64,000 bases of DNA from positions 517,972,852 to 518,036,851 of the forward strand of contig NC_053390.1 of the NCBI RefSeq assembly GCF_905171765.1. Direction: 5' to 3'. The notes below the pieces were generated by a model, which ran no database searches, was not told the origin of the DNA, and saw only the letters and a list, made by a program, of their open reading frames with translations. Source of the stretch: Bufo bufo. Taxonomy: Eukaryota; Chordata; Amphibia; Anura; Bufonidae. This document shows positions 21,635 through 32,297 of this stretch, piece by piece (the first letter of the stretch is position 1; every line of letters starts with the position of its first letter). A program made the position numbers and the translations under genes.

Positions 21635-22020
21635 TTGTCCATATTTCCTCCTTTACTGGTTGGATTTATTTTTCCATCACATTATACACTTTTTGTATCC
21701 ACGGTTACGACCACCCTGTAATCCAGCATTGGTGGCTGTGGTTGCACAATACAGGAACAAAAACAGGCCTCTCTGGTGGCCAGGACCGCGGGAGTGTGCA
21801 CTGTTTAGCACTTTTTCCTATTCCTATACTCTTGCCAGAATAACCGTAACTGCTGGATTGCAGGGTGGTCGTAACCATGGAAACGAGTGTATAGTGTGAT
21901 GGAAAAATGAATCCAGCCAGCAAAGGAGACAATATGGACAATCACAATACCTTAGTAAGTGCCTTGTATTAATATTCTCTACATGATAAATGCCATTTTC
22001 TGAAGTCACACAACCCTTTA
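21635..22020 (-). mobile_element. T2-like MITE copy b
   Basis: A palindromic element with arms meeting around 21740-21840: the blocks at 21660-21720 and 21850-21910 are inverse complements (for example ttttccatcacattatacac against gtgtatagtgtgatgga). It ends in the T2-type terminus ccctttaa at 22013-22020. The left terminus is missing. Confidence 0.55.
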
Positions 22021-22040
22021 ATACTAATGTATTATGATTA

Positions 22041-22215
22041 GTGTTGAGCGAACTTGTGGTTTCAAGTTCGGCATTCAAGGTTCGGATTATGTTCTGTTAT
22101 GGATTTTGCTACCATGGACAATAACTTATAGTCCGTGGTAGCGGAATCCATAACGGAATTCTTAGATAACCCAAACCTTGTACGCCGAACTTGAAACCAC
22201 AAGTTCGCTCAACAC
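22041..22215. mobile_element. MITE A with perfect long terminal repeats
   Basis: It starts gtgttgagcgaacttgtgg and ends with the exact inverse complement; the perfect match extends for about 32 bases. TTA flanks it on both sides (22038-22040 and 22216-22218). It is 175 bp and non-coding, and sits inside MITE copy c. Confidence 0.75.
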
Positions 22216-22218
22216 TTA

Positions 22219-22510
22219 GGGTTCATTCACACGTCTGCAATGCATTGCGGATCTGCAATACACCTGGCCGGCACCCCAATAGAACTGCCTATTCTTGACC
22301 GCAATTGCGGACAAGAATAGGACATGTTCTATTATTTTCTGGAGCCGCGGACCGGAAGATCGGGGGTGCACTCTGGAAATGTGTATGCGGACAGCACATA
22401 GTGTGCTGTCCGCATCCATTCCTACCCCATAGAGAATAAATGGGTCTGCACCCGTTCCGTAGAATTGTGGAACGGATGGGGACCCATTCTACGGACGTGT
22501 GAATGGACCC
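22219..22510. mobile_element. MITE B, adjacent to MITE A and sharing its TTA
   Basis: The ends are GGGTTCATTCACACGTC and GACGTGTGAATGGACCC, flanked by TTA (22216-22218) and TAA (22511-22513). It abuts MITE A with only the three-base target between them. The interior is palindromic. Its type is Harbinger-like by end and target. Confidence 0.65.
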
Positions 22511-22513
22511 TAA

Positions 22514-22884
22514 TTGTGATTGTCCATATTGCTTCCTTTGCTGGCTTGATTCAATTTCCCATCACATTATACACTGCTCGTTTCCATGGTTACAGACCAC
22601 CCTGCAATCCAGCAGTCTTGGCCGTGATTGCACACTATAAGAAATAGCGTTGGCCTCTCTGGAGGCCGGGACAGTGGGAGCCTATACATATAGGCCTATG
22701 CTTTGTCCTACACTGTGCAAGCACGGCCACCGCTGGGTATGAGAAGTGTATAAAGTGATGGAAAAATGAAACCAGCCAGCAAAGGAAGCAATATGGCTAA
22801 TAACAATAAATTAGTAATTGCCTTGTATTAACTTTCTCTACATAATAAATGCCATTTGCTGAAGTGAGAACACCCCTTTATTGC
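22514..22884 (-). mobile_element. T2-like MITE copy c (right part)
   Basis: It continues the family begun at 22021-22040 and interrupted by MITEs A and B. It matches copy b over most of its length and ends near 22884 with a decayed terminus (ccccttta, without the final A). It supplies an uninterrupted gccttgtattaactttctc, the empty-site sequence for the insertion at 7492. Confidence 0.55.
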
Positions 22885-23286
22885 AGCTCTGTTTCAGTTA
22901 TTTACAAAGTGGGTGTCTAGGAGAGCTACTGTGAAGAGGACACCGAGTAGAACTACCACCCTTTCAGTGTCGGCCGGCATCAGTGGGAGTCCCGGCAGTC
23001 ACACCCATATATTGCAGCCCCCAAACAGCAGGTCTGCAATATACCGTATCACGGATGCGGATCCACTCACTTGAATGTGTCCGCAATCTGGAAGATGCGG
23101 TGCAGAACGGAGGCACTGAACCCCCACGGAGAACTTGTTCTATTGTTTTGCGGTGCAGACGGATCACGGATCCATTCAAGTTGAATAGGTCTGGATCCGT
23201 CTGTGGCAGCCGCAGGGATCTTGCCCGTGCATTGGGAACCGCAATGCATGGAACATCCGAGCAACGGCCGTGTGCATGAGGCCTAA

Positions 23287-24812
23287 CTGTAAGACACTAT
23301 GAGGGCTGCATGGAGAATTCCTGTAAAAACATTTTTTCAAAGTTGACCCGCTGTATATTCAGTATGACACATTTCATGACTATGGCTTTCCTCAGCAGAA
23401 CGGGTATTGTGGTTGAACAGGAAAAGAGGAATCCAATCTCATGTCTTTATCATTCTACCGCGCAGAAGACCTTTTAACATATCGTTCAATAGCCCGCATG
23501 AACACAGCTTCTACCAGAACAGAAATGTCAGTATAAAGGTATTCTAGAATCAAACATACAACCGCCATGCATTGCCATAAGGCTCAGAATGGCGCTATTC
23601 CGATTTCGGATGATAGCAGGTATGAAGTCACATAAAAGCATGGAAGTATCCATGCCCCTTGCCGTCAGTACAGTATCAATCTGGTTGCAATGAATACACT
23701 GCCCAAGGCCTATACATACCGCCTCTTTTCCCCATACAGTAGAAAATATATATATATTTTTTTTTTATAAAACATACAGGATGGAACCACTGATATATCC
23801 CACAATACCTCTGGGATACATGGCTATTTCAGTAACGTGCGGCTTTGGACTATCATGTACTGAAAAAACTGATAGTTTCATAATTGGAGTCAATGAAGTG
23901 ACGTAAGTAAAGATATATACCATATGCTTGCATACATTTTTCAACATACATTTTTAATAACTTTTTTTAAATGCGCTCATTTCACTCAGATGTGAACATT
24001 TAATTAATAAATGTTATTTAACTGTCAAAGGAAAATCTGTTTAGATTTTTCTTAAAGAGAACCCGTTTTAGTAAATACTTGTCTTCTCCTTAAAATAGCA
24101 ATTCCAGAACATCTATTCTTTGAACTCCGTGCTGTGCTGTTCCTCTGTTATTACTCCTAGTAATGTATGACTAACCTGGGGTTGATGTTGCTCCTATATA
24201 CTTTGATACTGTTTAGTAGTGTTAACAGGGGTCAAGGTATTCATACAAGAGGAAAAAGAGAGACACGTGACACTGTGCGACAGCAGCGTATTCCCTTCTC
24301 CCTACTGAAATACAGCGAATATGTAGACTCAGTCAAGCTGGATGATCGTCTTACGAATGATCGCTACGTCAGAGTCATAGACACTTTACTCCATATTGGC
24401 CATTAAGGATGCTCAAGCTGGTCTTATATGAAGGATGAACAAAGTTTTGGGGAACATGACATGTTTGAGGGGTTTTCCAGGAGTATGACATTGATGGCCT
24501 ATCCTTGGGGTTAGGTTATCAGTATCTGATCAGTGGGGGTCCGACTCCTGACACCTCCACCAATCAGCTGTTTGAAAATGCCACAGCGCTAAGTCTCCTC
24601 ACCGCCTACCAAAGCGCTGTACATTGTATGTGCTTCACTTGAAAGGGAGCGCCACGATCTCTTCAAACAGCTGATCGACGGGGTGACGGGAGTCAGGACT
24701 GCCACCAATATCACCAATACTGAGGGTAGACCATTTATATTGAACTCCTGGAAAGACCCTAAAATTACTCAGTTTTCGTGGAAATTGTCAGTCTTGATCA
24801 ACTTTAGACTAA
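23287..24812. other. non-coding sequence, partly an interspersed repeat
   Basis: No supported gene. 23287-24060 shows no terminal repeats. About 24120-24420 and 24480-24690 have the feel of dispersed repeats: the block around 24500-24545 (cctatccttggggttaggtt) has a weaker relative near 25400-25440. The 79-codon frame at 24167-24406 begins with a hydrophobic stretch but has no domain and is judged spurious. Confidence 0.4.
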
Positions 24813-24815
24813 TTA

Positions 24816-25202
24816 GGCTACTTTCACACTCGCGTTTGGTGCGGATCCGTCATGGATCTGTTTGTATTATCTTTAACATAGCCAAAACGGATCCGTCTTG
24901 AACACCATTGAAAGTCCATGGAGGACGGATCCGTTTTTTATTGTGCCATATTGTGTCATAGAATACGGATCTGTCCCCATTGACTTACATTGTGTGTCAG
25001 GATCCGTTTGGCTCAGTTTCGTCAGACGGACACCAAAACGCTGTCCGCCTCCAAAGTGGAACAGAGCCAAACTGATGCATTCTGAGCGGATCCTTTTCCA
25101 TTCAGAATGCATTAGGGCCAAACTGATCCGTTTTGGACCGCTTGTGAGAGCCCTGAACGGATCTCACAAACCGAAAGCCAAAACGCCAGTGTGAAAGTAG
25201 AC
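24816..25202. mobile_element. TTA-type palindromic MITE, relative of 2689-3208
   Basis: It starts GGCTACTTTCACACTCGCG and ends CCAGTGTGAAAGTAGAC, flanked by TTA (24813-24815) and TAA (25203-25205). The terminal block and the repeated 'cggatccgt' interior match the element at 2689-3208. It is non-coding. Confidence 0.65.
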
Positions 25203-25205
25203 TAA

Positions 25206-25599
25206 GGCTGGCCATACACTTTACAGAGCTACAACAAGCCGAACTCTTTTCTCTATGAACATTTGAGGGGTAAGAAGATCCCCTTACACATTAGAAATCG
25301 GCAGGTATTATGCATATGCCCAGCATGATGTGCATCACCACTTTGACCATGCAGGATTATGAGGGTCCAGGAGAGATTTAAAGGATTATTCCAGTAACCC
25401 CCAGGATAGGGGATAACTATTACATAGGTGGGGGTCCAGTACTCCCGTAGAGAGTCGCAGTGCGTATGCCGGACCTGCTGCTCCCTTTATTTTGCGGGCA
25501 CGGGTATGGCATCCCCATTCTCATGCTTGGTGTGGGTGGCAGTGATAGGACCCCTACCAGTCTAATAGTTACCCCTATCCTGTCTTCCCCTCTGGTTTT
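25206..25599. other. non-coding sequence upstream of the LINE
   Basis: About 25385-25450 (aggataggggataactatta) is a dispersed block whose beginning recurs near 27230-27250. No gene was recognised. Confidence 0.35.
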
Positions 25600-27221
25600 A
25601 AACATGCTACCACCCATGTTACACCCATCCTCAAAAAGCCTTCACTTGACCCATCTTCTTTGTCCAGTTATCGCCCCATATCACTTCTTCCGTATGCCTC
25701 AAAGCTACTTGAACAACATGTCCATTCTGAACTGTCCTCTCCACTCTCCTCCTGCTCCATCTTTGACCGCCTACAATCTGGCTTCCGACCCCACCACTCG
25801 ACTGAGACTGCCCTTACCAAAGTCACCAATGACCTACTAACAGCCAAAGCCAGAAAACAATACTCTGTCCTCCTTCTCCTTGACCTGTCCTCTGCCTTTG
25901 ACAATGTTGACCACTCCCTTCTGTTGCAAACTCTCTCATCTCTTGGCATCACTGACCTGGCCCTCTCCTGGATCACATCATACCACACAGACCAGACGTT
26001 TAGCGTCTCCCACTCCCACACCACCACCTCGTCTCTTTCCCTCTCTGTTGGTGTCCCGCAAGGCTCTGTCCTAGGACCCCTGCTCTTCTCTATCTACACT
26101 TTTGGCCTGGGACAACTCATAGAGTCCCATGGCTTTCAGTATCACTCTTATGCTGATGACACACAAATCTACCTCTGTGGTCCAGACATCACCACCTAAC
26201 TATCAAGAATCCAACAATGTCTATCTTCTATATCATCCTTCTTCGCCTTTCGCTTTCTAAAACTTAACATGGATAAAACAAAATTCATCATCTTTCCCCC
26301 ATCTTGCTCAACCCCCCCAACAGACCTATCTATCACGATCAATGGCTGCACACTCTCCCCTGTCAACAAAGTCTGCTGCCTTGGAGTGACCTTGGATTCT
26401 GCACTCTCCTTCAGACCGCATATCCAAGCCCTTTCCACCACCTGCCGCCTCCAACTCAAAAACATCTCCCGCATCCGTGCTTTCCTTAACTTTGAATCTG
26501 CAAAAATGCTTGTACATGCCCTCATCATCTCCCGCCTAGACTACTGCAGCACTCACCTCTGTGGCCTTCCATCTAGCACTCTCGCACCCCTCCAATCTAT
26601 CCTCAACTCTGCTGCCCGACTAATTCACCTCTCACCCTATTACTCCTCTGCCTCTCCCCTCTGCCAATCCCTTCACTAGCTCCCCATTGCCCAGTGAATT
26701 CAGTTCAAAATACTAACAAATACATACAAGGCCGTCCATAACCTGTCCCCTCCCTACATCTCTGAGCTACTTTCCCGATACACCCCCACACGCACTCTCC
26801 GATCCTCACAAGACCTCCTTCTCTCCTCTCCTCTTATCGCCTCTTCCCACAATCGCCACCAAGATTTCTCCCGCGCATCCCCCATACTCTGGAACTCGCT
26901 ACCCCAACATATCAGACTCTCACCTACAGTGGAATCCTCCAAAGGAAACCTGAAAATCCACCTCTTCAGACAAGCCTACAACCAGTGACCCTGCTGCCTC
27001 CATACCGCCATGACCAACTTCACCCTCACCTACTGTGTCTTTCTCCCATACCATGTAGATTGTAAGCCCTCACGGGCAGGGCCCTCTCTCCTTCTGTACC
27101 AGTCTGTTACTCGTCTTGTTTATGATTTGTGCAATTGTCTGTATTATGTATGTGCACCCCTTATCACATGTACAGCGCTATGGAATGAATGGCGCTTTAA
27201 TAATAAATAATAATAATAAAA
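25600..27221 (+). mobile_element. 5'-truncated LINE (CR1/L2/Rex1-type)
   Basis: The segment starts inside the RT coding region, carries the C-terminal part of ORF2 and a short 3' UTR, and ends in a (TAA)n tail (about 27199-27221). The UTR contains 'tgtacagcgctatgg' and 'ggcgctttaataataaataa', a 3' end style common to CR1/L2-like elements. 5' truncation is the usual outcome of target-primed reverse transcription. No target duplication was identified. Confidence 0.8.
25603..26988 (+). pseudogene. LINE reverse transcriptase, C-terminal part
   Basis: One frame runs throughout, interrupted by TAA at 26197-26199, TAG at 26677-26679 and a TGA near 26695, and ends at TGA 26986-26988. Visible RT motifs are [46 protein letters not shown] and the catalytic box YADDTQIYL. 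The region after 26269 contains the typical post-RT segment (CLGVTLDSALSFRPHI, then LDYCSTHLCGLP). The N-terminal endonuclease is absent. The clade (CR1, L2 or Rex1) cannot be fixed by eye. Confidence 0.85.
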
Positions 27222-28484
27222 ATCCCTATTCTGTGTATAGGGGATAACTTCTCACATCAGGAATACCTCTTTAAGGTGTATTACCAATTTTAGGATAAAA
27301 TTCTAAACTACACAAACTTAAAAAAAACGGTGAATGGAAGATTATCAGGTAACAGCCACATACACACTAATACTGTGTGAACGGAGTAATAGTATAGCCT
27401 ATACCCTGCTGTAAGGTGTATGTGCAGGTGCATCAGCATGCTCCTCTCTCCGCAGGTGCCTGAAAGGAATCCCGTTCTCACAGGATTATAGAAAAGCGTA
27501 AATTAACCTCTAAAATGTCACCGTTTAGGATATATAATATAGAATATTATAAGAGGACGACCTATTAACAGCACCCAAAACATTTAAACTACAGGTGCCA
27601 ATGTCAGAAGGTGACGCTGCCAAATTTCCATGTTCATGGGCACTGGGACTTTTTCAAGGGGAAGATGCCACCTGTGACCTGGCCAATGGTGTACCCTTTG
27701 GTTTATTAGATTGGAGAAATGGGCGGCAGCAGGAGATGCATTTGGGGATACAACTTTAGCATTACGTACCAACTGTCACCAACTTCCTAGAACTCTTTCA
27801 GAACCTTAATGAACATGACTTATGGGTGCAACTTTGTGCCACCTCATTCTGTCACTTGTCTCTCAGATGGAGGGCTTCTTTAAGATACCCCTAAAGCAAA
27901 AAAAATTATAAAAAATCGCAATGGGGGTAGTTGATCTCAAAGACCACTCGTAAGGTTCTGAACTACATACCATATCCCTGTTCCGATTATCGACCACGTT
28001 CACAAAATTTTGTGGATCACATCTGATCATCTTACTGACCCCAATCATTACCTTTTACTCGTATCATGTCACTGGGCATGGAACTAAAGTGGTAATTAAA
28101 CAGTTAACCCACACTCAGAACCTGGAAGGTAACTCCCAGGGATAAAGTCCCTGGTATCAGCTGGCCTGGCACTTGGACCAGTGGCACAGCATTCACAGAA
28201 CATATGTGGGCATATTCCGAATATTACCTCTAGGCAGGAGCTAGGTGCCAGTCTGCAGCAAGGCTCATCGTCCGTGGTCGTTAGTAAATCCGTACGATCC
28301 TGTAAATCGCTTACTAATCCAAAGCCCGAGATACAATCAATACCAGATCCCCACGTATACCGCACACTGTGATCAGCAGCCTACTATCCGTCCACCATGC
28401 CTCGCCGGTAAACTTTCCTCTTCTGTAACTAGATGAACAAGCTCAGCAAGTGATAGGAGTCCTGAAAACACTCCCTCAGCCGCT
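27222..28484. other. single-copy-looking non-coding sequence
   Basis: No terminal repeats, tandem repeats or domain-bearing frames were recognised. A Kozak-like ATG (ccaccatgcc, about 28393-28402) is followed after four codons by TAA, and the same bases resemble a splice donor (cgg|taaac). This is not enough to call an exon. Confidence 0.35.
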
Positions 28485-28720
28485 AGAATAGACAGCAATT
28501 ATAGCACAATCTGCACCGCCGCCTTGTGAAAGGACACCGAGCACAGCCGCAAGTCCCGGGCCACCCCGGCTGATGGGCAAAGCGAATGGAGCCGCCAGAA
28601 GCTGCCTGAGCAGAACCTGCAGCTCCACGCCGCAGCCAGTCCGTGAGCAGTGGCAGCAGCGACACCTGGTGGTCAATGTGTGGCTATGGCCGTGACTGGA
28701 AGCTACAGCCAATGATCAGG
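28485..28720. promoter_or_regulatory. GC-rich, CpG-containing patch with CTCF-like motif
   Basis: The patch has clearly higher GC and more CpG than its surroundings (about a dozen CpGs in roughly 200 bases by eye). On the minus strand a stretch around 28655-28675 reads ccaccaggtgtcgctgctg, close to the CTCF core. It could be a small CpG island, a promoter or the first exon of a host gene. No ORF through it is convincing. Confidence 0.3.
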
Positions 28721-29225
28721 GGCTGAAGGGAACATTCGGCCCAATACTCCAGTCAGTACTGGACACTAAAGCAATACTCCAAACTATTAACCATTCATAC
28801 AAGCCATTTCATGTGTTCCAAAACAATCTATTAAGGGGCATCTGTCAGCAGATTTGTACCTGTGAAACTGGCTGACCTGTTACATGTGCGCTTGGCAGCT
28901 GAAGGCATCTGTGTTGGTCCCATGTTAATATGTGTCTGCATTGCTGAGAAAAATAAAAGATTTAATATATACAAATGAGTCTTTAGGAGCAACGGGGACG
29001 TTGCCTTTACACCAGGGGCGTTCATAGAGATCATGTAGCCCAATAGCAAAACTCAATATTGGGCCCCTCACCCTCGCTCAAATACAATTTTTTTAAGTAC
29101 AATTTTTGTAATTAATTATATATATATATATATATAAAGTAAGGGCAAAATGGGAGGCAGCACCGATGTAGATATGAAATAGCCGGGTGCACGCTCTAAG
29201 GGCTAAAGCTTACCCAAATATAATA
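28721..29225. repeat. dispersed repeat, hAT-type left end and TA microsatellite
   Basis: 28830-29000 looks like an interspersed repeat (aaggggcatctgtcagcag). At 29013 CAGGGGCGTTCATAGAG resembles the left terminus of the hAT MITE at 37044. 29117-29136 is a (TA)n run. Confidence 0.45.
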
Positions 29226-29435
29226 TGCAAAAAAGAGCAGCACTCCAACGCAGTATAAAATAAAATCCAAGAAAATGTATTCACCCATGGTGTGGCGACG
29301 TTTCAACTCTACAATTGAGCCTTTCTCAAGCCTTGAGAAAGGCTCAATTGTAGAACCGAAACGTCGCCACACCATGGGTGAATACATTTTCTTGGATTTT
29401 ATTTTATCCTGCGTTGGAGTGCTGCTGTTTTTTGC

Positions 29436-29440
<5 letters not shown>
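29226..29440. mobile_element. 215-bp foldback (palindromic) element
   Basis: The arms pair around a centre at about 29333 (ctcaag|ccttgag): the left arm contains 'ggcgacgtttcaactctac' and the right arm 'gtagaaccgaaacgtcgcc'. The outer ends are 'atgcaaaaaagagcagcac' and its near inverse. It has no coding capacity and is flanked on the right by a (TA)n run. Confidence 0.7.
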
Positions 29441-29473
<33 letters not shown>

Positions 29474-29503
29474 CATACATATATACACACATATATATAT
29501 ATA
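29441..29503. repeat. (TA)n microsatellite, insertion site of a Tc1 element
   Basis: AT/TA dinucleotides with a few 'acat' variants; the run resumes at 31123 on the other side of the Tc1 element. Confidence 0.9.
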
Positions 29504-31122
29504 CAGTTGCAAGAAAAAGTATGTGAACCCTTTGGAATGATATGGATTTCTGCACAAAATGGTCATCCATAAAATGTGATCTGATCTTCATCTAAGTCAC
29601 AACAATAGACCATCACAGTCTGATTAAACTAATAACACACAACTAATTAAATGTTACCATGTTTTTATTGAACACACCATGTAAACATTCACAGTGCAGG
29701 TGGAAAAAGTATGTGAACCCCTAGACTAATGACATCTCCAAGAGCTAATTTTGGTGTCAGCCAACTGGAGTCCAATCAGAGAGATGAGATTGGAGGTGTT
29801 AGTTACAGATATCCTGCCCTATAAAAAACACACACCAGTTCTGGGTTTGCTTTTCACAAGAAGCATTGCCTGATGTGAATGATGCCTCCCACAAAAGAGC
29901 TCTCAGAAGACCTACGATTAAGAATTGTTGACTTGCATAAAGCTGGAAAGGGTTATAAAGTATCTCCAAAAGCCTTGCTGTTCATCAGTCCACGGTAAGA
30001 CAAATTCTCTATAAATGGAGAAAGTTCAGCACTGCTGCTACTCTCCCTAGGAGTGGCCGTCCTGTAAAGATGACTGCAAGAGAAAAGCGCAGACTGCTCA
30101 ATGAGGTGAAGAAGAATCCTAGAGTGTCAGCTAAAGACTTACAAAAGTCTCTGGCATATGCTAACATCCCTGTTAGCGAATCTACGATACGTAAAACACT
30201 AAACAAGAATGGATTTCATGGGAGGATACCACAGAGGAAGCCACTGCTGTCCAAAAAAAACATTGCTGCACGTTTACAGTTTGCACAAGAGCACCTGGAT
30301 GTTCCACAGCAGTACTGGCAAAATATTCTGTGGACAGATGAAACCAAAGTTGAGTTGTTTGGAAGAAACACACAACACTATGTGTGGAGAAAAACAGGCA
30401 CAGCACACCAACATCAAAACCTCATCCTAACTGTGAAGTATGGTGGTGGGGGCATCATGGTCTGGGGCTGCTTTGCTGCATCAGGGCCTAGACGGATTGC
30501 TATCATCCAAGGAAAAATAAATTCTCAAGTTTATCAAGACATTTTGCAGGAGAACTTAAGGCCATCTGTCCACCAGCTGAAGCTCAACAGAAGATGGATG
30601 TTGCAACAGGACAACGACCCAAAGCATAGAAGTAAATCAACAACAGAATGGCTTAAACAGAAGAAAATACGCCTTCTAGAGTGGCCCAGTCAGAGTCCTG
30701 ACCTCAACCCGATTGAGATGCTGTGGCATGACCTCAAGAAAGCGATTCACACCAGACATCCCAAGAATATTGCTGAACTGAAGCAGTTCTGTAAAGAGGA
30801 ATGGTCAAGAATTACTCCTGACCGTTGTGCATGTCTGATCTGCAACTACAGGAAACGTTTGGTTGAAGTTATTGTTGCCAAAGGAGGTTCAACCAGTTAT
30901 TAAATCCAAGGGTTCACATACTTTTTCCACCTGCACTGTGAATCATTACATGGTGTGTTCAAAAAAAATATGGTAACATTTAATTCTTTGTGTGTTATTA
31001 GTTTAAGCAGACTGTGATTGTCTATTGTTGTGACTTAGATGAAGATCAGATCACATTTTATGACCAATTTGTTCAGAAATCCATATCATTCCAAAGGGTT
31101 CACATACTTTTTCTTGCAACTG
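29504..31122 (+). mobile_element. complete Tc1/mariner element with long IR/DR ends
   Basis: Terminal inverted repeats of over 200 bp start cagttgcaagaaaaagtatg and end with the inverse complement, with TA at both outer edges (29502-29503 and 31123-31124). Each terminal repeat carries two related direct repeats (aaaaagtatgtgaaccc at the outer end and again near 29706-29724; mirrored on the right), the IR/DR arrangement of Sleeping Beauty-type transposons. The element is 1,619 bp. The transposase inside is frameshifted once. Confidence 0.9.
29882..30903 (+). pseudogene. Tc1 transposase with one frameshift
   Basis: This cut-and-paste transposase begins at ATG 29882 ([19 protein letters not shown]), which opens the paired-like helix-turn-helix region. 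Near 29970-29980 a one-base loss shifts the frame, and the original frame then hits TAA. The downstream frame (ATG 30070 to 30903, 277 codons) is clean: TDETKVELFG carries the first catalytic aspartate (residue 90 of that frame), QQDNDPKH the second (181) and NPIEMLW the glutamate (216), which is DD34E spacing. A glycine-rich GGGGIMVWGCF box is present. Only one lesion separates it from an intact gene, so it is a young copy. Confidence 0.9.
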
Positions 31123-31147
31123 TATACATATATATATATATATATAT
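31123..31147. repeat. (TA)n microsatellite, right flank of Tc1
   Basis: Continuation of the 29441-29503 microsatellite after the Tc1 insertion. Confidence 0.85.
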
Positions 31148-31358
31148 AGTGATGGACGAACATCAGCTGGGGCGATTCGTGAACGCGAACGCGGCTGGTC
31201 CTATTCACTTTAATGGCAGGCGTACCTAAAAAAAACTTTAGGTCATTATTGCAGCCACCAAATACTTACAAGAAGTGCACAAATCGTCCCACAACATGGA
31301 GAGTGACATACCAGAGGGGTATCAATGACAAAAATTCCCACAAAAAATATGTATTTTA

Positions 31359-31669
31359 GGCCTCATGCACACAACCGTTGTTTGGGTCCGCATCTGAGCC
31401 GCCGTTTTGACGGCTCGGATGCAGACCCATTCACTTCAATGGGGCCGCAAAAGATGTGGACAGCACTCCGTGTGCTGTCCGCATCCGTGGCTCCGTTCCA
31501 CGGCCCCGTTAAAAAAATATAACATGTCCTATTTTTGTCCGCGCTTTGCAGACAAGAATAGGCATTTATATTGCCGGTGCCCGTTCCGCAAATTGCGAAA
31601 GGCAACACGTTTTTTGCGGATCCGCGGTTTGCGGACCACAAAAAACGTAACAGTCGTGTGCATGAGGCC
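31359..31669. mobile_element. 311-bp MITE with exact TTA duplication
   Basis: It starts GGCCTCATGCACACAACCG and ends CAGTCGTGTGCATGAGGCC, flanked by TTA at 31356-31358 and 31670-31672. The interior is a long imperfect palindrome (for example gcggatccgcggtttgcgg). The overlapping frames on both strands are by-products. It is the same family as the split element at 21530-23283. Confidence 0.8.
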
Positions 31670-31699
31670 TTAATCAGGGGCCATTTTTATGCATCTTAA

Positions 31700-32200
31700 A
31701 GGGAAATTGTCAAAAATGTGGCCTGCTGGAGCCTAGAAAAATTTTATTTTAGGCCACGGGAGTACAGGCCCCAAACATTCGGCATTCACCAGACAGAAAA
31801 CATCAAGTGATTATGTGGCTGGAGGTATATTAGACGGTCATTGGATAACATTTTTACTTTAGGCCAGTGGAGTACAGGCCCCAAAAATTATTCATTCAAT
31901 GTACAGAAAAGAACAAGTGATTATGTGGCTGGAGGTATATTAGACGGTCATTGGATATCAATTTTACTGCAGGCCAGTAGACTACAGGCCCCAAAAAATT
32001 ATGCATTCACCGTACTTAAAAGATCAAGTGATTATGTGGCTGGAGGTATATTAGACGGTCAATGGATATCAATTTTACTGCAGGCCCCAAAAATTATAAA
32101 TTCACCCGACAGAAAACATCAAGTGATTATGTGGCTGAAGGTATATTAGACAGTCATTGGATATCAATTTTACTGCAGGCCAGTACAAATAGATGTCAAA
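31700..32200. repeat. about four tandem units of 93-111 bp at the hAT 3' side
   Basis: The core 'gtgattatgtggctg' recurs at about 31808, 31917, 32028 and 32121, each followed by 'gaaggtatattagac'-like sequence and preceded by 'aggccccaaaaattat'. Subterminal arrays of this kind are common binding-site clusters in hAT elements; here they lie downstream of the transposase remnants. Confidence 0.75.
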
Positions 32201-32297
32201 TACATATGTTTAAAATTACAAAAAATATAACATTGTATTAAAAGCATGGCTAACGAAATCCCCCCTCTTGAAAAAACCCCAAATGATAATAGTTGAA

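Larger units (their letters stand above)
21530..23283. mobile_element. TAA-flanked MITE split by other MITEs
   Basis: The left arm begins GGCCTCTTGCACACGAACG and the right arm ends CCGTGTGCATGAGGCC, both flanked by TAA (21527-21529 and 23284-23286). The inner ends of the arms also pair (atagaacaagtt near 21625-21637 and aacttgttctat near 23131-23143). The material between is other MITE copies (21635-22884), so this is the outer level of a local nest. Confidence 0.5.

Noticed and set aside
24167..24406. 79-codon frame with hydrophobic start, resembling a small secreted protein
   Set aside because: No family recognised, no supporting exon signals, and the sequence looks like part of a dispersed repeat.
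28393..28410. Kozak-like ATG followed by a possible splice donor, as a first coding exon
   Set aside because: The frame ends after four codons and no acceptor or downstream exon could be recognised.
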